A stretch of 64,000 nucleotides of DNA. Origin: Streptomyces pactum. GTDB taxonomy: Bacteria; Actinomycetota; Actinomycetes; Streptomycetales; Streptomycetaceae. The position numbers and the translations under genes are program-made. The DNA is taken from NCBI RefSeq assembly GCF_002005225.1, contig NZ_CP019724.1:6155501-6219500 (forward strand). Direction: 5' to 3'. Below, one piece after another: positions 44,132 through 52,168 of the stretch (the first letter of the stretch is position 1; every line of letters begins with the position of its first letter). The notes beneath the pieces are model-generated. The model did not search any database. It was given only the letters and a program-made list of their open reading frames with translations, and had not been told where the DNA came from.

Positions 44132-45640
44132 TCACCGGCTCCCGGACGGCGCCGGCAGCCGCGCGCCGGGCTTGTGCACCGGGATCTCCTCGCCGTCCGA
44201 GCCCACGACCGTCCGGTCGCCGAGCGGCTCGTCGAGCGGCACCGTCCGCGCGTACTCCTTGGCGATCAGGATGCAGACCTTCCCGGGACGCGGGGTCTCG
44301 GTCACCGTGACGGTCACCTTCCCCGCGCTCTCCCGCGCCTTCGCCTCGTAGTCGGAGCACACCCCGCCCGTGAAGTGCACGGTCAGCTCCCGGCCCTCGG
44401 CCGTGTAGCCGCTCACCCCGACGTCCCGGGGCTCACCCGGCGCCGAGGCCGGACCGTCGGACGGGGCCGGGGACGGCGAGGCGGGAGCCGCGGACGTCAG
44501 GTACTCCGGGTCGACCGCCGGATACGTGACCGTGAAGGCGTCCTCGGTGCCCGGCGCCCGCACCTCGAACAGCCACGACGGCACCAGCGTCTGCCGGCCC
44601 CGCACCGGATGCGCGGCCAGCCCGAACACGGCGTCCTCGACGGTGATCGTCTGCTTCCCGGGCTTCTTCGGGGTACCCGTCGGCAGCTCGCAGGGTGTGT
44701 CGGCGCGATCCTGGTGCGGTACGGGGCTCGCGCAGCCGCCGATGCCGGCGCCGGAACCGCCGCCCGGCGCGTTCAGCAGCGCCAGCGTCTCCTCGGCGCC
44801 CAGGACGGGATACGTGTCGCCCTTGACCGGCTCCTTCACCTGGCCGCTGCCGCCGACCACGTCACCCTGCGCGCCGACCACCACACCGGTCGTCCAGCCG
44901 TACGTCGGCAACCCGCCGACCTCCGGTTCCGCGTTCACGGCCCGCTTGGCGCCCATGACCTGGCCCGCGTCCAGCTTGGCGGCGTCCTGGCCCAGCGCCT
45001 TCAGCACCGGCGCCGCCGCCTTCTTCGCGGCCGCCTCGCTCACCGGGCTCCCGTCGGCGGACGGGGCCTTGCACACGGCGCCCTTCTCGCAGTTGTCGGT
45101 GCCGGGCGTGTAGCGGTGGAAGGTCCAGGTGCCCGGGGCCCGCGTGTTCACCGTCAGCAGTGGTCCGGAACCGTCCTTGGCGTTGCCGGCCTTCCACGCC
45201 TCCCCCTGGACGCGCGGCGCTCCGTCGATCCCGAGCGCTTCGGCCAGCCGGGCCACCTCCGCCTCGGTGACCTCGCCCTCCGCCCGGTACACGGGCGCCG
45301 AGCCGGGACCGTCGGGAAGCGTGCCGCCGGCGCGGTAGGTGACGCCGTACGGGTTGGGCTCGCCGGGCGCGATGCCGTTCGTACCGTCCCGGGAGGGCGC
45401 CGGGTGGTCGTCCAGGACGAGCGGCGGGGGAGTGTCGTCGCCCGCCGCCCCGGACGCCGTACCGCCGTCCCGGCCGCCGCCGGAGGCGGACGTGGCCAGA
45501 TACGCCCCGCCGGTCCCGACCACGAGCACGGCGGCGGCGACGGAAGCGACGACGACCGCCGGGGGACGCCGCCGCGCGGGACGCCCGGTGCCGGCCTCGT
45601 CGGCGCCGTCGGCGTCGTTGTCGGGTCGCTCGGTGTTCAC
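44132..45640 (-). CDS. Membrane-anchored extracytoplasmic protein, function unknown
   Basis: 502 residues. Short cytoplasmic acidic N-terminus, one membrane helix at about 28-50 (AVVVASVAAAVLVVGTGGAYLA), a Gly/Pro linker, then a large exported domain with Val/Thr-rich strands. Scattered Cys (NCEKGAVCKAP, GCASPVPHQDRADTPCELP, GGVCSDYE, GKVCILI) could form disulfides. Similar in placement to the conserved membrane protein next to erpA and adenosine kinase in M. tuberculosis. No enzymatic motif. ATG 45640; it converges on erpA. Confidence 0.82.
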   Translation of the reverse strand: MNTERPDNDADGADEAGTGRPARRRPPAVVVASVAAAVLVVGTGGAYLATSASGGGRDGGTASGAAGDDTPPPLVLDDHPAPSRDGTNGIAPGEPNPYGVTYRAGGTLPDGPGSAPVYRAEGEVTEAEVARLAEALGIDGAPRVQGEAWKAGNAKDGSGPLLTVNTRAPGTWTFHRYTPGTDNCEKGAVCKAPSADGSPVSEAAAKKAAAPVLKALGQDAAKLDAGQVMGAKRAVNAEPEVGGLPTYGWTTGVVVGAQGDVVGGSGQVKEPVKGDTYPVLGAEETLALLNAPGGGSGAGIGGCASPVPHQDRADTPCELPTGTPKKPGKQTITVEDAVFGLAAHPVRGRQTLVPSWLFEVRAPGTEDAFTVTYPAVDPEYLTSAAPASPSPAPSDGPASAPGEPRDVGVSGYTAEGRELTVHFTGGVCSDYEAKARESAGKVTVTVTETPRPGKVCILIAKEYARTVPLDEPLGDRTVVGSDGEEIPVHKPGARLPAPSGSR

Positions 45641-45733
45641 CGCATCGCTCCTTCGGCTGTTACTGGGGACAGCGATGGGACGCGGTGGGCGAGGATCCGG
45701 TTCCCGGCGGCGTCACGCGTCGCCCGAACGGCC

Positions 45734-45943
45734 TCAGTCGCCGTACTCCGACATCGCGTCCAGCAGCCGGGCCGACGTCCGCGGCACCCGCACGCCGTGG
45801 ATGAGGGAGACGGGGACGGGGCGGGTGGCGGCGTGTGCCGGGGCCTCCCAGCGCGGGGCCATCCGGGCGCAGTCACCGCGCAGCGACGCCAGGTCGCCGT
45901 CCAGGTCGGCCGGGGCGGGGTCGGCGGTCCTCAGGTTCGTCAT
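45734..45943 (-). CDS. Small hypothetical protein (69 aa)
   Basis: 69 residues: NLRTADPAPADLDGDLASLRGDCARMAPRWEAP, then RPVPVSLIHGVRVPRTSARLLDAMSEYGD. No known domain. The ATG at 45943 is preceded by TACGGT with a 6-nt gap, a leaderless arrangement. 93 nt separate it from the next gene downstream on the same strand. Divergent from adenosine kinase. Codon bias is normal for the region. Confidence 0.65.
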   Translation of the reverse strand: MTNLRTADPAPADLDGDLASLRGDCARMAPRWEAPAHAATRPVPVSLIHGVRVPRTSARLLDAMSEYGD

Positions 45944-45949
45944 AACAGA

Positions 45950-45955
45950 ACCGTA
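45950..45955 (-). promoter_or_regulatory. -10 box (TACGGT), leaderless small gene
   Basis: TACGGT on the minus strand ends 6 nt before ATG 45943, with no Shine-Dalgarno. Confidence 0.45.
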
Positions 45956-45984
45956 GGCACGTCCCGGACCGCGAAGAAAGTTGT

Positions 45985-45997
45985 ACTACCGGGTAGT
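45985..45997. promoter_or_regulatory. 13-bp palindrome between divergent genes
   Basis: ACTACC and GGTAGT mirror each other around a central G in an AT-richer patch (TTGTACTACC/GGGTAGTTTT). It lies 30 nt beyond the -10 box of the 69-aa gene and 33 nt before a TAGCGT box of the kinase gene. Possible operator; regulator unknown. Confidence 0.4.
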
Positions 45998-46076
45998 TTT
46001 GCCTGCTTCGGCCAGGCGGCACCGCCGGGTAGCGTGAACTGTCAACCCGCCTCCCCATCAGGAGAGAGTCCACGCC

Positions 46077-47051
46077 GTGCGCATCGCAGTCACCGGCTCC
46101 ATCGCCACCGACCACCTCATGACCTTCCCCGGCCGCTTCTCCGACCAGCTCGTCGCGGACCAACTGCACACGGTCTCGCTCTCCTTCCTGGTCGACCAGC
46201 TCGACGTACGCCGGGGCGGCGTCGCCGCGAACATCGCCTTCGGCATGGGACAGCTCGGCACCCGGCCGATCCTGGTCGGCGCCGCCGGCTCGGACTTCGA
46301 CGAGTACCGGGCCTGGCTGGACCGGCACGGGGTCGACACCGGCTCGGTGCGCATCTCCGAGACCCTGCACACCGCCCGTTTCGTCTGCACCACCGACGCC
46401 GACCACAACCAGATCGGCTCCTTCTACACGGGCGCCATGAGCGAGGCCCGCCTCATCGAGCTCAAGACCGTCGCCGACCGGGTCGGCGGCCTCGACCTGG
46501 TCTCCATCGGCGCCGACGACCCGGAGGCGATGCTCCGGCACACCGAGGAGTGCCGCACCCGCTCCATCCCCTTCGCCGCCGACTTCTCCCAGCAGATCGC
46601 CCGGATGAACGGCGACGAGATCCGGATACTGCTGGACGGGGCGACCTACCTCTTCTCCAACGAGTACGAGAAGGGGCTCATCGAGACCAAGACCGGCTGG
46701 ACGGACGAGGAGATCCTCGGCCGCGTCGGCCACCGCGTCACCACCCTCGGCGCGCGGGGGGTCCGCATCGAACGGGCCGGCGAGGAGACCGTCGAGGTCG
46801 GCGTCCCGGACGAGGAGCGCAAGGCCGACCCCACCGGCGTCGGCGACGCCTTCCGCGCGGGGTTCCTCTCGGGACTGGCGTGGGGAGTCCCGCTGGAGCG
46901 GGCCGCGCAGGTCGGCTGCATGCTGGCGACGCTCGTCATCGAGACGGTGGGTACGCAGGAGTACCAGTTGCGCAGGGCGCACTTCATGGAGCGGTTCACG
47001 AAGGCGTACGGGGACGAGGCGGCCGCCGAGGTCCAGGCGCACCTGGGCTGA
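46077..47051 (+). CDS. adoK: Adenosine kinase, PfkB family
   Basis: 324 residues. PfkB sugar/nucleoside kinase: ITGSIATDHLM-type N-terminus, GGVAANIAFGMGQLG, HTARFVCTTDADHNQI, GAMSEARLIEL, FAADFSQQIARM and the catalytic ATP-anion hole DPTGVGDAFRAGFLSG. The sequence closely resembles M. tuberculosis adenosine kinase (Rv2202c) as I remember it, including SIATDHLM, SLSFLVD, EAM..HTEECR and DPTGVGDAFRAGF. It therefore probably salvages adenosine rather than ribose. GTG 46077 with AGGAGAG upstream. Located between erpA and ctaC as in mycobacteria. Confidence 0.88.
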   Translation: MRIAVTGSIATDHLMTFPGRFSDQLVADQLHTVSLSFLVDQLDVRRGGVAANIAFGMGQLGTRPILVGAAGSDFDEYRAWLDRHGVDTGSVRISETLHTARFVCTTDADHNQIGSFYTGAMSEARLIELKTVADRVGGLDLVSIGADDPEAMLRHTEECRTRSIPFAADFSQQIARMNGDEIRILLDGATYLFSNEYEKGLIETKTGWTDEEILGRVGHRVTTLGARGVRIERAGEETVEVGVPDEERKADPTGVGDAFRAGFLSGLAWGVPLERAAQVGCMLATLVIETVGTQEYQLRRAHFMERFTKAYGDEAAAEVQAHLG

Positions 47052-47094
47052 CCCCGGGCGGCGGCCACTCGCCCGCCCCGTGGGAAGTGTGGTC

Positions 47095-47148
47095 GGTGCG
47101 GGTGCGGGTGCGGGTGCGGGTGCGGGTGCGGGCGCTGGTGCGGGTGAG
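47095..47148. repeat. Hexanucleotide microsatellite (GGTGCG)n
   Basis: Nine 6-bp units, of which seven are perfect GGTGCG, in the convergent gap between adoK and the cysteine desulfurase gene. Confidence 0.9.
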
Positions 47149-47171
47149 GGGCGGGTGCGTGGGGGCTGAGA

Positions 47172-47187
47172 GCGCGGTTCCCCGCGC
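47172..47187. terminator. Hairpin of the GCGCGG-TTCC-CCGCGC type
   Basis: A 6-bp stem with TTCC loop, 13 nt before the stop of the minus-strand gene. The surrounding block (GAGCGCGGTTCCCCGCGCCCC) belongs to dispersed repeat family 2 and probably acts as a terminator. Confidence 0.5.
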
Positions 47188-47199
47188 CCCTCGCCGGCG

Positions 47200-48582
47200 T
47201 CAGCTCACCCGGCGTACCAGGTAGGCCGTGCCCCTGTCCGCCGGCTCCTCGCCCACGTATTCCTGCCCCCGCATCTCGCACCACGCCGGGATGTCCAGGC
47301 GGGCCGCCTCGTCGTCCGAGAGGACGCGGACCGTGCCCCCGACGGGGACGTCGCCGATGACCTTGGCGAGTTCGATCACCGGGACGGGGCAGCGCCGGCC
47401 GGTCGCGTCCACGACGAGGTCGCCACCGGTCCGCGGGACGGCCTCCGCGGCCACCGGCGCCCCGAGCCTCTCCCGCACCGCGGCCACCGTGCCCGGCAGC
47501 ACCTCCAGGAACCGCTCGACGTCCCCGGCCGGCGTCCCCGGGGGCAGCGACACCCGTACGTTGCCCTCGCTGAGCACCCCCATCGCCTTCAGGACATGGC
47601 TCGGCAGCAGGGTGCTGCTCGTGCAGGACGAGCCGGAGGAGACCGAGAAGCCGGCACGGTCCAGCTCGTGCAGCAGAGCCTCCCCGTCGACATAGAGACA
47701 CGAGAAGGTGACGGTGCCGGGCAGCCTGCGCACCGGGTCGCCGACCACCTCCACATCCGGCACGAGAGCGGGCACCCGCGCCCGGATCCGCTCCGTCAAC
47801 TCCCGCAGCCGGGCCGCCTCCCCGGCCGCCTCCGCCCGCACCGCCCGCAGCGACGCCGCCGCGGCCACGATCGCCGGAAGGTTCTCGAAACCGGGCGCCC
47901 GCCCCGACTCCCGCTCGTCGCCGGGCCCTTGCGGCGCGAACCGCGCCCCTTTGCGTACGACGAGCAGTCCGACCCCGGACGGCCCGCCCCACTTGTGGGC
48001 ACTGGCCGCGAGCAGGGACCAGCCGCCCGCCACCTTCCCCCACGCCAGCGACTGGGCCGCGTCCACCAGCAGTGGTACGCCCGCCGCCCGGCAGACCTCG
48101 GCCACCTCCGCCACCGGCTGCTCGGTGCCCACCTCGTGGTTGGCCGACTGGAGACAGGCCAGCGCGGTGTCGCCGCGCAGGGCGGCCGCGTACGCCGCCG
48201 CTTCCACCCTCCCCGTCCGGTCCACGGGCACCTGCGTGACGGTCCCGCCGCCGGCCTCGTGCACCTCGGCCGCATGCAGTACGGAGGAGTGTTCGACCGC
48301 TGACACGATCAGGTGAGTCCCGGCCCGCCGCCGCCCGGCCAGCGCCCCCGCGACCCCCGAATGGACCGCCCGCGTCCCCGAAGGGGTGAACACCAACTCG
48401 TCGGGCCGGCACCCCACGGCCTCCGCGGCCGCCTCCCGGGCGGCATCGAGCAGCAGACGGGCCCGCCGCCCTTCCCGGTAGAGCCGTGCGGGATCGGCCC
48501 ACCCTTCGTCGAGCGAGGCCTGAAGAGCCTGCCGGGCCACGGGATGCAGCGGAACAGCGGAAGCAGCGTCGAGGTAAGCCAC
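47200..48582 (-). CDS. Cysteine desulfurase fused to a TusA-like sulfur carrier
   Basis: 460 residues. Class V PLP cysteine desulfurase (about 1-375) with NHEVGTEQP, VDAAQSLAW, the PLP Lys197 (SAHKWGGP) and catalytic Cys320 (SSGSSCTSST), followed by a TusA domain (about 385-460) with sulfur-accepting Cys398 in DATGRRCPVPVIELAKVI. It would abstract sulfur from cysteine and pass it to its own carrier domain, for thiolated tRNA, cofactors or other acceptors. GTG 48582 is 6 nt after TAGCGT, hence probably leaderless. Divergent from ctaC. Confidence 0.93.
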   Translation of the reverse strand: MAYLDAASAVPLHPVARQALQASLDEGWADPARLYREGRRARLLLDAAREAAAEAVGCRPDELVFTPSGTRAVHSGVAGALAGRRRAGTHLIVSAVEHSSVLHAAEVHEAGGGTVTQVPVDRTGRVEAAAYAAALRGDTALACLQSANHEVGTEQPVAEVAEVCRAAGVPLLVDAAQSLAWGKVAGGWSLLAASAHKWGGPSGVGLLVVRKGARFAPQGPGDERESGRAPGFENLPAIVAAAASLRAVRAEAAGEAARLRELTERIRARVPALVPDVEVVGDPVRRLPGTVTFSCLYVDGEALLHELDRAGFSVSSGSSCTSSTLLPSHVLKAMGVLSEGNVRVSLPPGTPAGDVERFLEVLPGTVAAVRERLGAPVAAEAVPRTGGDLVVDATGRRCPVPVIELAKVIGDVPVGGTVRVLSDDEAARLDIPAWCEMRGQEYVGEEPADRGTAYLVRRVS

Positions 48583-48588
48583 ACGGCA

Positions 48589-48594
48589 ACGCTA
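48589..48594 (-). promoter_or_regulatory. -10 box (TAGCGT), leaderless desulfurase-TusA gene
   Basis: TAGCGT on the minus strand ends 6 nt before GTG 48582. Confidence 0.45.
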
Positions 48595-48616
48595 TGACGT
48601 CCGGCAGGGTTGTGCC

Positions 48617-48700
48617 GAACAGGGGCGCGGGGCTGTGATCGATAGGCGGCTCCGCCGCGCGGGCGCGACGGGCCACGACGAGCCGTCAGCCGCCGAACAA
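48617..48700. repeat. Dispersed intergenic repeat, family 2, copy 2
   Basis: The ordered blocks GGGGCGCGGGGCTGTG, GGCTCCGCCGCGCGGGCGCGAC and GGCCACGACGAGCC match the pattern at 24655-24710. I know this type as a frequent Streptomyces intergenic sequence. Confidence 0.55.
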
Positions 48701-48808
48701 CCCCAGGCCCCGCCCCTGCAGGCGTCCCGCGGGCGTCCCGTCCCACCCTTTCAGGGCGCCCCCCGGCGCGTATGCCACCCTCCCCGCGAGCCCCCGGAGG
48801 ACGTCGGC

Positions 48809-48814
48809 TAGGGT
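48809..48814 (+). promoter_or_regulatory. Candidate -10 of ctaC (TAGGGT)
   Basis: TAGGGT lies 104 nt before the ctaC GTG, at the left arm of a GGGTTTG/CAAACCC inverted repeat. No convincing -35 is seen. Confidence 0.35.
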
Positions 48815-48918
48815 TTGGTCCGCATAAACATCAAACCCCTGCCCGACGCAGGGCGGCGACCGACCAGCGAGAAGGCCGCAGCCGAACAGCGCGGGCGAGA
48901 CTCTCGGGAAGGCGCTAC

Positions 48919-49911
48919 GTGAGTCCCAACGGCTCCGACCTCCCCCACGCCGCGGGCGGCGCGGGCGGTACCCCCACGCCGCGGCGCCCCATGCGGCGGA
49001 AGCTGCTGCAGGCACTGACCGCGGGCCTGGTCCTGGCGACCGCTACCGGTTGCACATGGGAGGACTTCCCCCGCCTCGGCATGCCCACCCCCACCACGGA
49101 AGAGGCTCCGCGGATCCTCTCCCTGTGGCAGGGCTCCTGGGCAGCCGCGCTGGCCACCGGCGTGCTGGTGTGGGGCCTGATCCTGTGGAGTTGCTTCTTC
49201 CACCGGCGCAGCCGCACCAAGGTCGAGGTTCCTCCGCAGAACCGGTACAACCTGCCCATCGAGGCGCTGTACACCATCGTTCCGCTCGTCATCGTCTCGG
49301 TGCTGTTCTACTTCACCGCCCGTGACGAGTCCGAGCTCATGAGCCTGGAGGACAAGCCCGACGTCACAGTCAACGTGGTCGGCTTCCAGTGGAGCTGGTG
49401 CTTCAACCACGTCGAGAACGTCGAAGGTTCCACCGGCGACGCGAAGACCTCCAAGGAACTGGCCGCGATCCCGGACCGGTTCAAGGAGGACTTCCCGGCG
49501 AACGCCGGCGGCGTCCACGACTGCGGTGTCCCCGGCACGCGGAACCCGCAGACCGACAACCCGGGCCCGACCCTCTGGCTCCCCAAGGGCAAGAAGGTCC
49601 GCTTCGTCCTGACCTCGCGTGACGTCATCCACTCCTTCTGGGTGGTGCCGTTCCTCATGAAGCAGGACGTCATCCCGGGCCACACCAACGCCTTCGAGGT
49701 GACCCCCAACAAGGAGGGCACCTTCATGGGCAAGTGCGCCGAGCTGTGCGGCGTGGACCACTCCCGGATGCTGTTCAACGTCAAGGTCGTCTCCCCGGAG
49801 CGCTACGAGCAGCACCTCCAGGACCTCGCGAAGAAGGGGCAGACCGGTTACGTTCCCGCCGGCATCGCGCAGACGAGCCACGAGAAGAACCGGGAGACGA
49901 ACAACCTGTGA
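48919..49911 (+). CDS. ctaC: Cytochrome c oxidase subunit II (aa3 type)
   Basis: 330 residues. Lipoprotein-like signal [20 protein letters not shown] with Cys45, two membrane helices ([21 protein letters not shown] and [19 protein letters not shown]), then the exported CuA domain with [11 protein letters not shown] and the binuclear copper motif [12 protein letters not shown]. It accepts electrons from the cytochrome cc subunit QcrC. An actinobacterial insert of about 40 residues ([17 protein letters not shown]) after WSWCF is present. GTG 48919 has GGGAAGG upstream. It overlaps ctaD by 4 bp (GTGA). Confidence 0.96.
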   Translation: MSPNGSDLPHAAGGAGGTPTPRRPMRRKLLQALTAGLVLATATGCTWEDFPRLGMPTPTTEEAPRILSLWQGSWAAALATGVLVWGLILWSCFFHRRSRTKVEVPPQNRYNLPIEALYTIVPLVIVSVLFYFTARDESELMSLEDKPDVTVNVVGFQWSWCFNHVENVEGSTGDAKTSKELAAIPDRFKEDFPANAGGVHDCGVPGTRNPQTDNPGPTLWLPKGKKVRFVLTSRDVIHSFWVVPFLMKQDVIPGHTNAFEVTPNKEGTFMGKCAELCGVDHSRMLFNVKVVSPERYEQHLQDLAKKGQTGYVPAGIAQTSHEKNRETNNL

Positions 49912-51644
49912 GCATCCTCAACGAACCCCAGGGTGCCTCGGCAGCGGAGGACTCGTACGAGAACGAGCTGCCGGTACGGCGCAAGCAGCCCGGCAACGTC
50001 GTGATCAAGTGGCTGACGACCACTGACCACAAGACGATCGGCACGCTGTATCTGGTGACGTCGTTCGCGTTCTTCGTGATCGGCGGCGTGATGGCGCTGT
50101 TCATGCGCGCCGAGCTGGCCCGTCCGGGCCTGCAGATCATGTCGAACGAGCAGTTCAACCAGGCGTTCACGATGCACGGCACGATCATGCTGCTGATGTT
50201 CGCGACGCCGCTGTTCGCCGGCTTCGCGAACTGGATCATGCCGCTGCAGATCGGCGCGCCGGACGTGGCGTTCCCGCGGCTGAACATGTTCGCCTACTGG
50301 CTGTACCTGTTCGGCTCGACGATCGCGGTGGGCGGGTTCCTGACCCCGCAGGGCGCGGCCGACTTCGGCTGGTTCGCCTACTCGCCGCTGTCCGACGCGG
50401 TGCACTCGCCGGGTATCGGCGGTGACCTGTGGATCATGGGTCTGGCCTTCTCCGGCTTCGGCACCATCCTCGGCTCGGTCAACTTCATCACCACGATCAT
50501 CTGCATGCGCGCGCCCGGCATGACCATGTTCCGCATGCCGATCTTCACCTGGAACGTGCTGCTGACCGGTGTGCTGGTCCTGCTCGCCTTCCCCGTCCTG
50601 GCCGCGGCCCTGTTCGCGCTGGAGGCGGACCGCAAGTTCGGCGCCCACATCTTCGACTCGGCCAACGGCGGAGCCCTGCTGTGGCAGCACCTGTTCTGGT
50701 TCTTCGGGCATCCGGAGGTGTACATCATCGCGCTGCCGTTCTTCGGCATCGTCAGTGAGATCATCCCGGTCTTCTCCCGGAAGCCGATCTTCGGCTACAT
50801 GGGTCTGATCGCGGCGACGATCGCGATCGCGGGTCTGTCGGTGACGGTGTGGGCCCACCACATGTACGTCACGGGCGGCGTGCTGTTGCCGTTCTTCTCC
50901 TTCATGACCTTCCTGATCGCGGTCCCGACCGGTGTGAAGTTCTTCAACTGGATCGGCACCATGTGGAAGGGATCACTCAGCTTCGAGACGCCGATGCTGT
51001 GGTCCACCGGCTTCCTGATCACCTTCCTCTTCGGTGGTCTGACCGGTGTCATCCTGGCCTCGCCGCCGCTGGACTTCCACGTCTCGGACTCGTACTTCGT
51101 GGTGGCGCACTTCCACTACGTGGTGTTCGGCACCGTGGTGTTCGCGATGTTCGCCGGCTTCCACTTCTGGTGGCCGAAGTTCACCGGCAAGCTGCTGGAC
51201 GAGCGCCTGGGCAAGATCACCTTCTGGACGCTGTTCATCGGCTTCCACGGCACCTTCCTGGTCCAGCACTGGCTGGGCGCCGAGGGGATGCCGCGCCGGT
51301 ACGCCGACTACCTGGACGCCGACGGCTTCACCGCCCTGAACACGATCTCGACGATCAGCTCGTTCCTGCTCGGCATGTCGCTCCTGCCGTTCTTCTACAA
51401 CGTCTGGAAGACGGCCAAGTACGGCAAGCCGGTCAACGTGGACGACCCGTGGGGCTACGGCCGTTCGCTGGAGTGGGCGACCTCCTGCCCGCCGCCGCGG
51501 CACAACTTCCTCACGCTGCCGCGCATCCGCAGTGAATCCCCCGCCTTCGACCTGCACCACCCGGAGATCTCCGCGCTCGACCAGCTCGAGAACGTCGGTC
51601 ACGGTGAGAAGGCCCTCGTCGGCGGCAAGGAGGCCGGGAAGTGA
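49908..51644 (+). CDS. ctaD: Cytochrome c oxidase subunit I (aa3 type)
   Basis: 578 residues, 12 predicted membrane helices. Haem-copper site motifs: [12 protein letters not shown] (haem a ligand), [15 protein letters not shown] (CuB His and cross-linked Tyr), WAHHMYVTG (CuB His pair) and [11 protein letters not shown] (haem ligands). Terminal reductase of oxygen to water with proton pumping. GTG 49908 overlaps the ctaC stop and the 3' end overlaps ctaF, so the three are translationally coupled. Confidence 0.98.
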   Translation: MSILNEPQGASAAEDSYENELPVRRKQPGNVVIKWLTTTDHKTIGTLYLVTSFAFFVIGGVMALFMRAELARPGLQIMSNEQFNQAFTMHGTIMLLMFATPLFAGFANWIMPLQIGAPDVAFPRLNMFAYWLYLFGSTIAVGGFLTPQGAADFGWFAYSPLSDAVHSPGIGGDLWIMGLAFSGFGTILGSVNFITTIICMRAPGMTMFRMPIFTWNVLLTGVLVLLAFPVLAAALFALEADRKFGAHIFDSANGGALLWQHLFWFFGHPEVYIIALPFFGIVSEIIPVFSRKPIFGYMGLIAATIAIAGLSVTVWAHHMYVTGGVLLPFFSFMTFLIAVPTGVKFFNWIGTMWKGSLSFETPMLWSTGFLITFLFGGLTGVILASPPLDFHVSDSYFVVAHFHYVVFGTVVFAMFAGFHFWWPKFTGKLLDERLGKITFWTLFIGFHGTFLVQHWLGAEGMPRRYADYLDADGFTALNTISTISSFLLGMSLLPFFYNVWKTAKYGKPVNVDDPWGYGRSLEWATSCPPPRHNFLTLPRIRSESPAFDLHHPEISALDQLENVGHGEKALVGGKEAGK

Positions 51645-52039
51645 AGATCCAGGGACAGCTCTTCATCTGGCTGAGCGTCTTCATCCTCGTCGTCGCGATC
51701 GTCTACGGCTACTGGTCGATGGAGCCGGCCGGCACCACGGCGCTCTTCCTGGCCTTCGGCCTGGCCATCATGATCGGCTTCTACTTGGCCTTCACGGCCA
51801 AGCGGGTCGACGTCGGTGCTCAGGACAACAAGGAAGCGGACGTCGCGGACGACGCCGGCGAGGTCGGGTTCTTCAGCCCGCACAGTTGGCAGCCGCTGGC
51901 GCTCGGTCTCGGCGGAGCGCTCGCCTTCCTGGGCGTGGCGGTCGGCTGGTGGATCATGTACTTCTCGGCACCGGTCATCCTCGTGGGCCTGTTCGGCTGG
52001 GTCTTCGAGTACTACCGCGGTGAGAACCGCACCCAGTAG
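51641..52039 (+). CDS. ctaF: Cytochrome c oxidase subunit IV (actinobacterial type)
   Basis: 132 residues, four membrane helices ([73 protein letters not shown]) with a short acidic loop ([16 protein letters not shown]). Matches actinobacterial CtaF, an essential supercomplex subunit. The GTG start overlaps the ctaD stop by 4 bp. Last gene of ctaCDF, followed by a terminator. Confidence 0.95.
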   Translation: MKIQGQLFIWLSVFILVVAIVYGYWSMEPAGTTALFLAFGLAIMIGFYLAFTAKRVDVGAQDNKEADVADDAGEVGFFSPHSWQPLALGLGGALAFLGVAVGWWIMYFSAPVILVGLFGWVFEYYRGENRTQ

Positions 52040-52054
52040 CACGCGCCGAGCGCC

Positions 52055-52094
52055 GAGGGGCCCGGACACTCCGTCAGGAGCGTCCGGGCCCCTT
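52055..52094 (+). terminator. ctaCDF terminator
   Basis: Arms GAGGGGCCCGGAC and GTCCGGGCCCCTT pair over 13 positions including one wobble. An inner CTCC/GGAG extension follows an A-C mismatch; 16 nt after the ctaF stop. Confidence 0.8.
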
Positions 52095-52156
52095 CGTCTG
52101 GCGCACTCTCCTCACTCGTCCGGGTTACCCGTCGTGCCGCTGTTGACGTCGCTCCC

Positions 52157-52162
52157 TAGCGT
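52157..52162 (+). promoter_or_regulatory. -10 box (TAGCGT), leaderless L,D-transpeptidase gene
   Basis: TAGCGT ends 6 nt before ATG 52169. A nearby TTGACG (52143-52148) is only 8 nt away and therefore not a proper -35. Confidence 0.45.
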
Positions 52163-52168
52163 GAGGTC

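Larger units (their letters stand above)
48583..48918. other. 336-nt gap between desulfurase and ctaC
   Basis: Non-coding. From left to right it holds the desulfurase -10 box, dispersed repeat family 2 (48617-48700), a GGGCG-rich stretch, and the ctaC promoter region with TAGGGT at 48809-48814. A 7-bp inverted repeat (GGGTTTG 48811-48817 with CAAACCC 48832-48838) overlaps that promoter. No small gene recognised. Confidence 0.6.

Noticed and set aside
52143..52148. TTGACG as a -35 box for the L,D-transpeptidase gene
   Set aside because: Only 8 nt separate it from the TAGCGT -10, too short for a sigma-70-type promoter.
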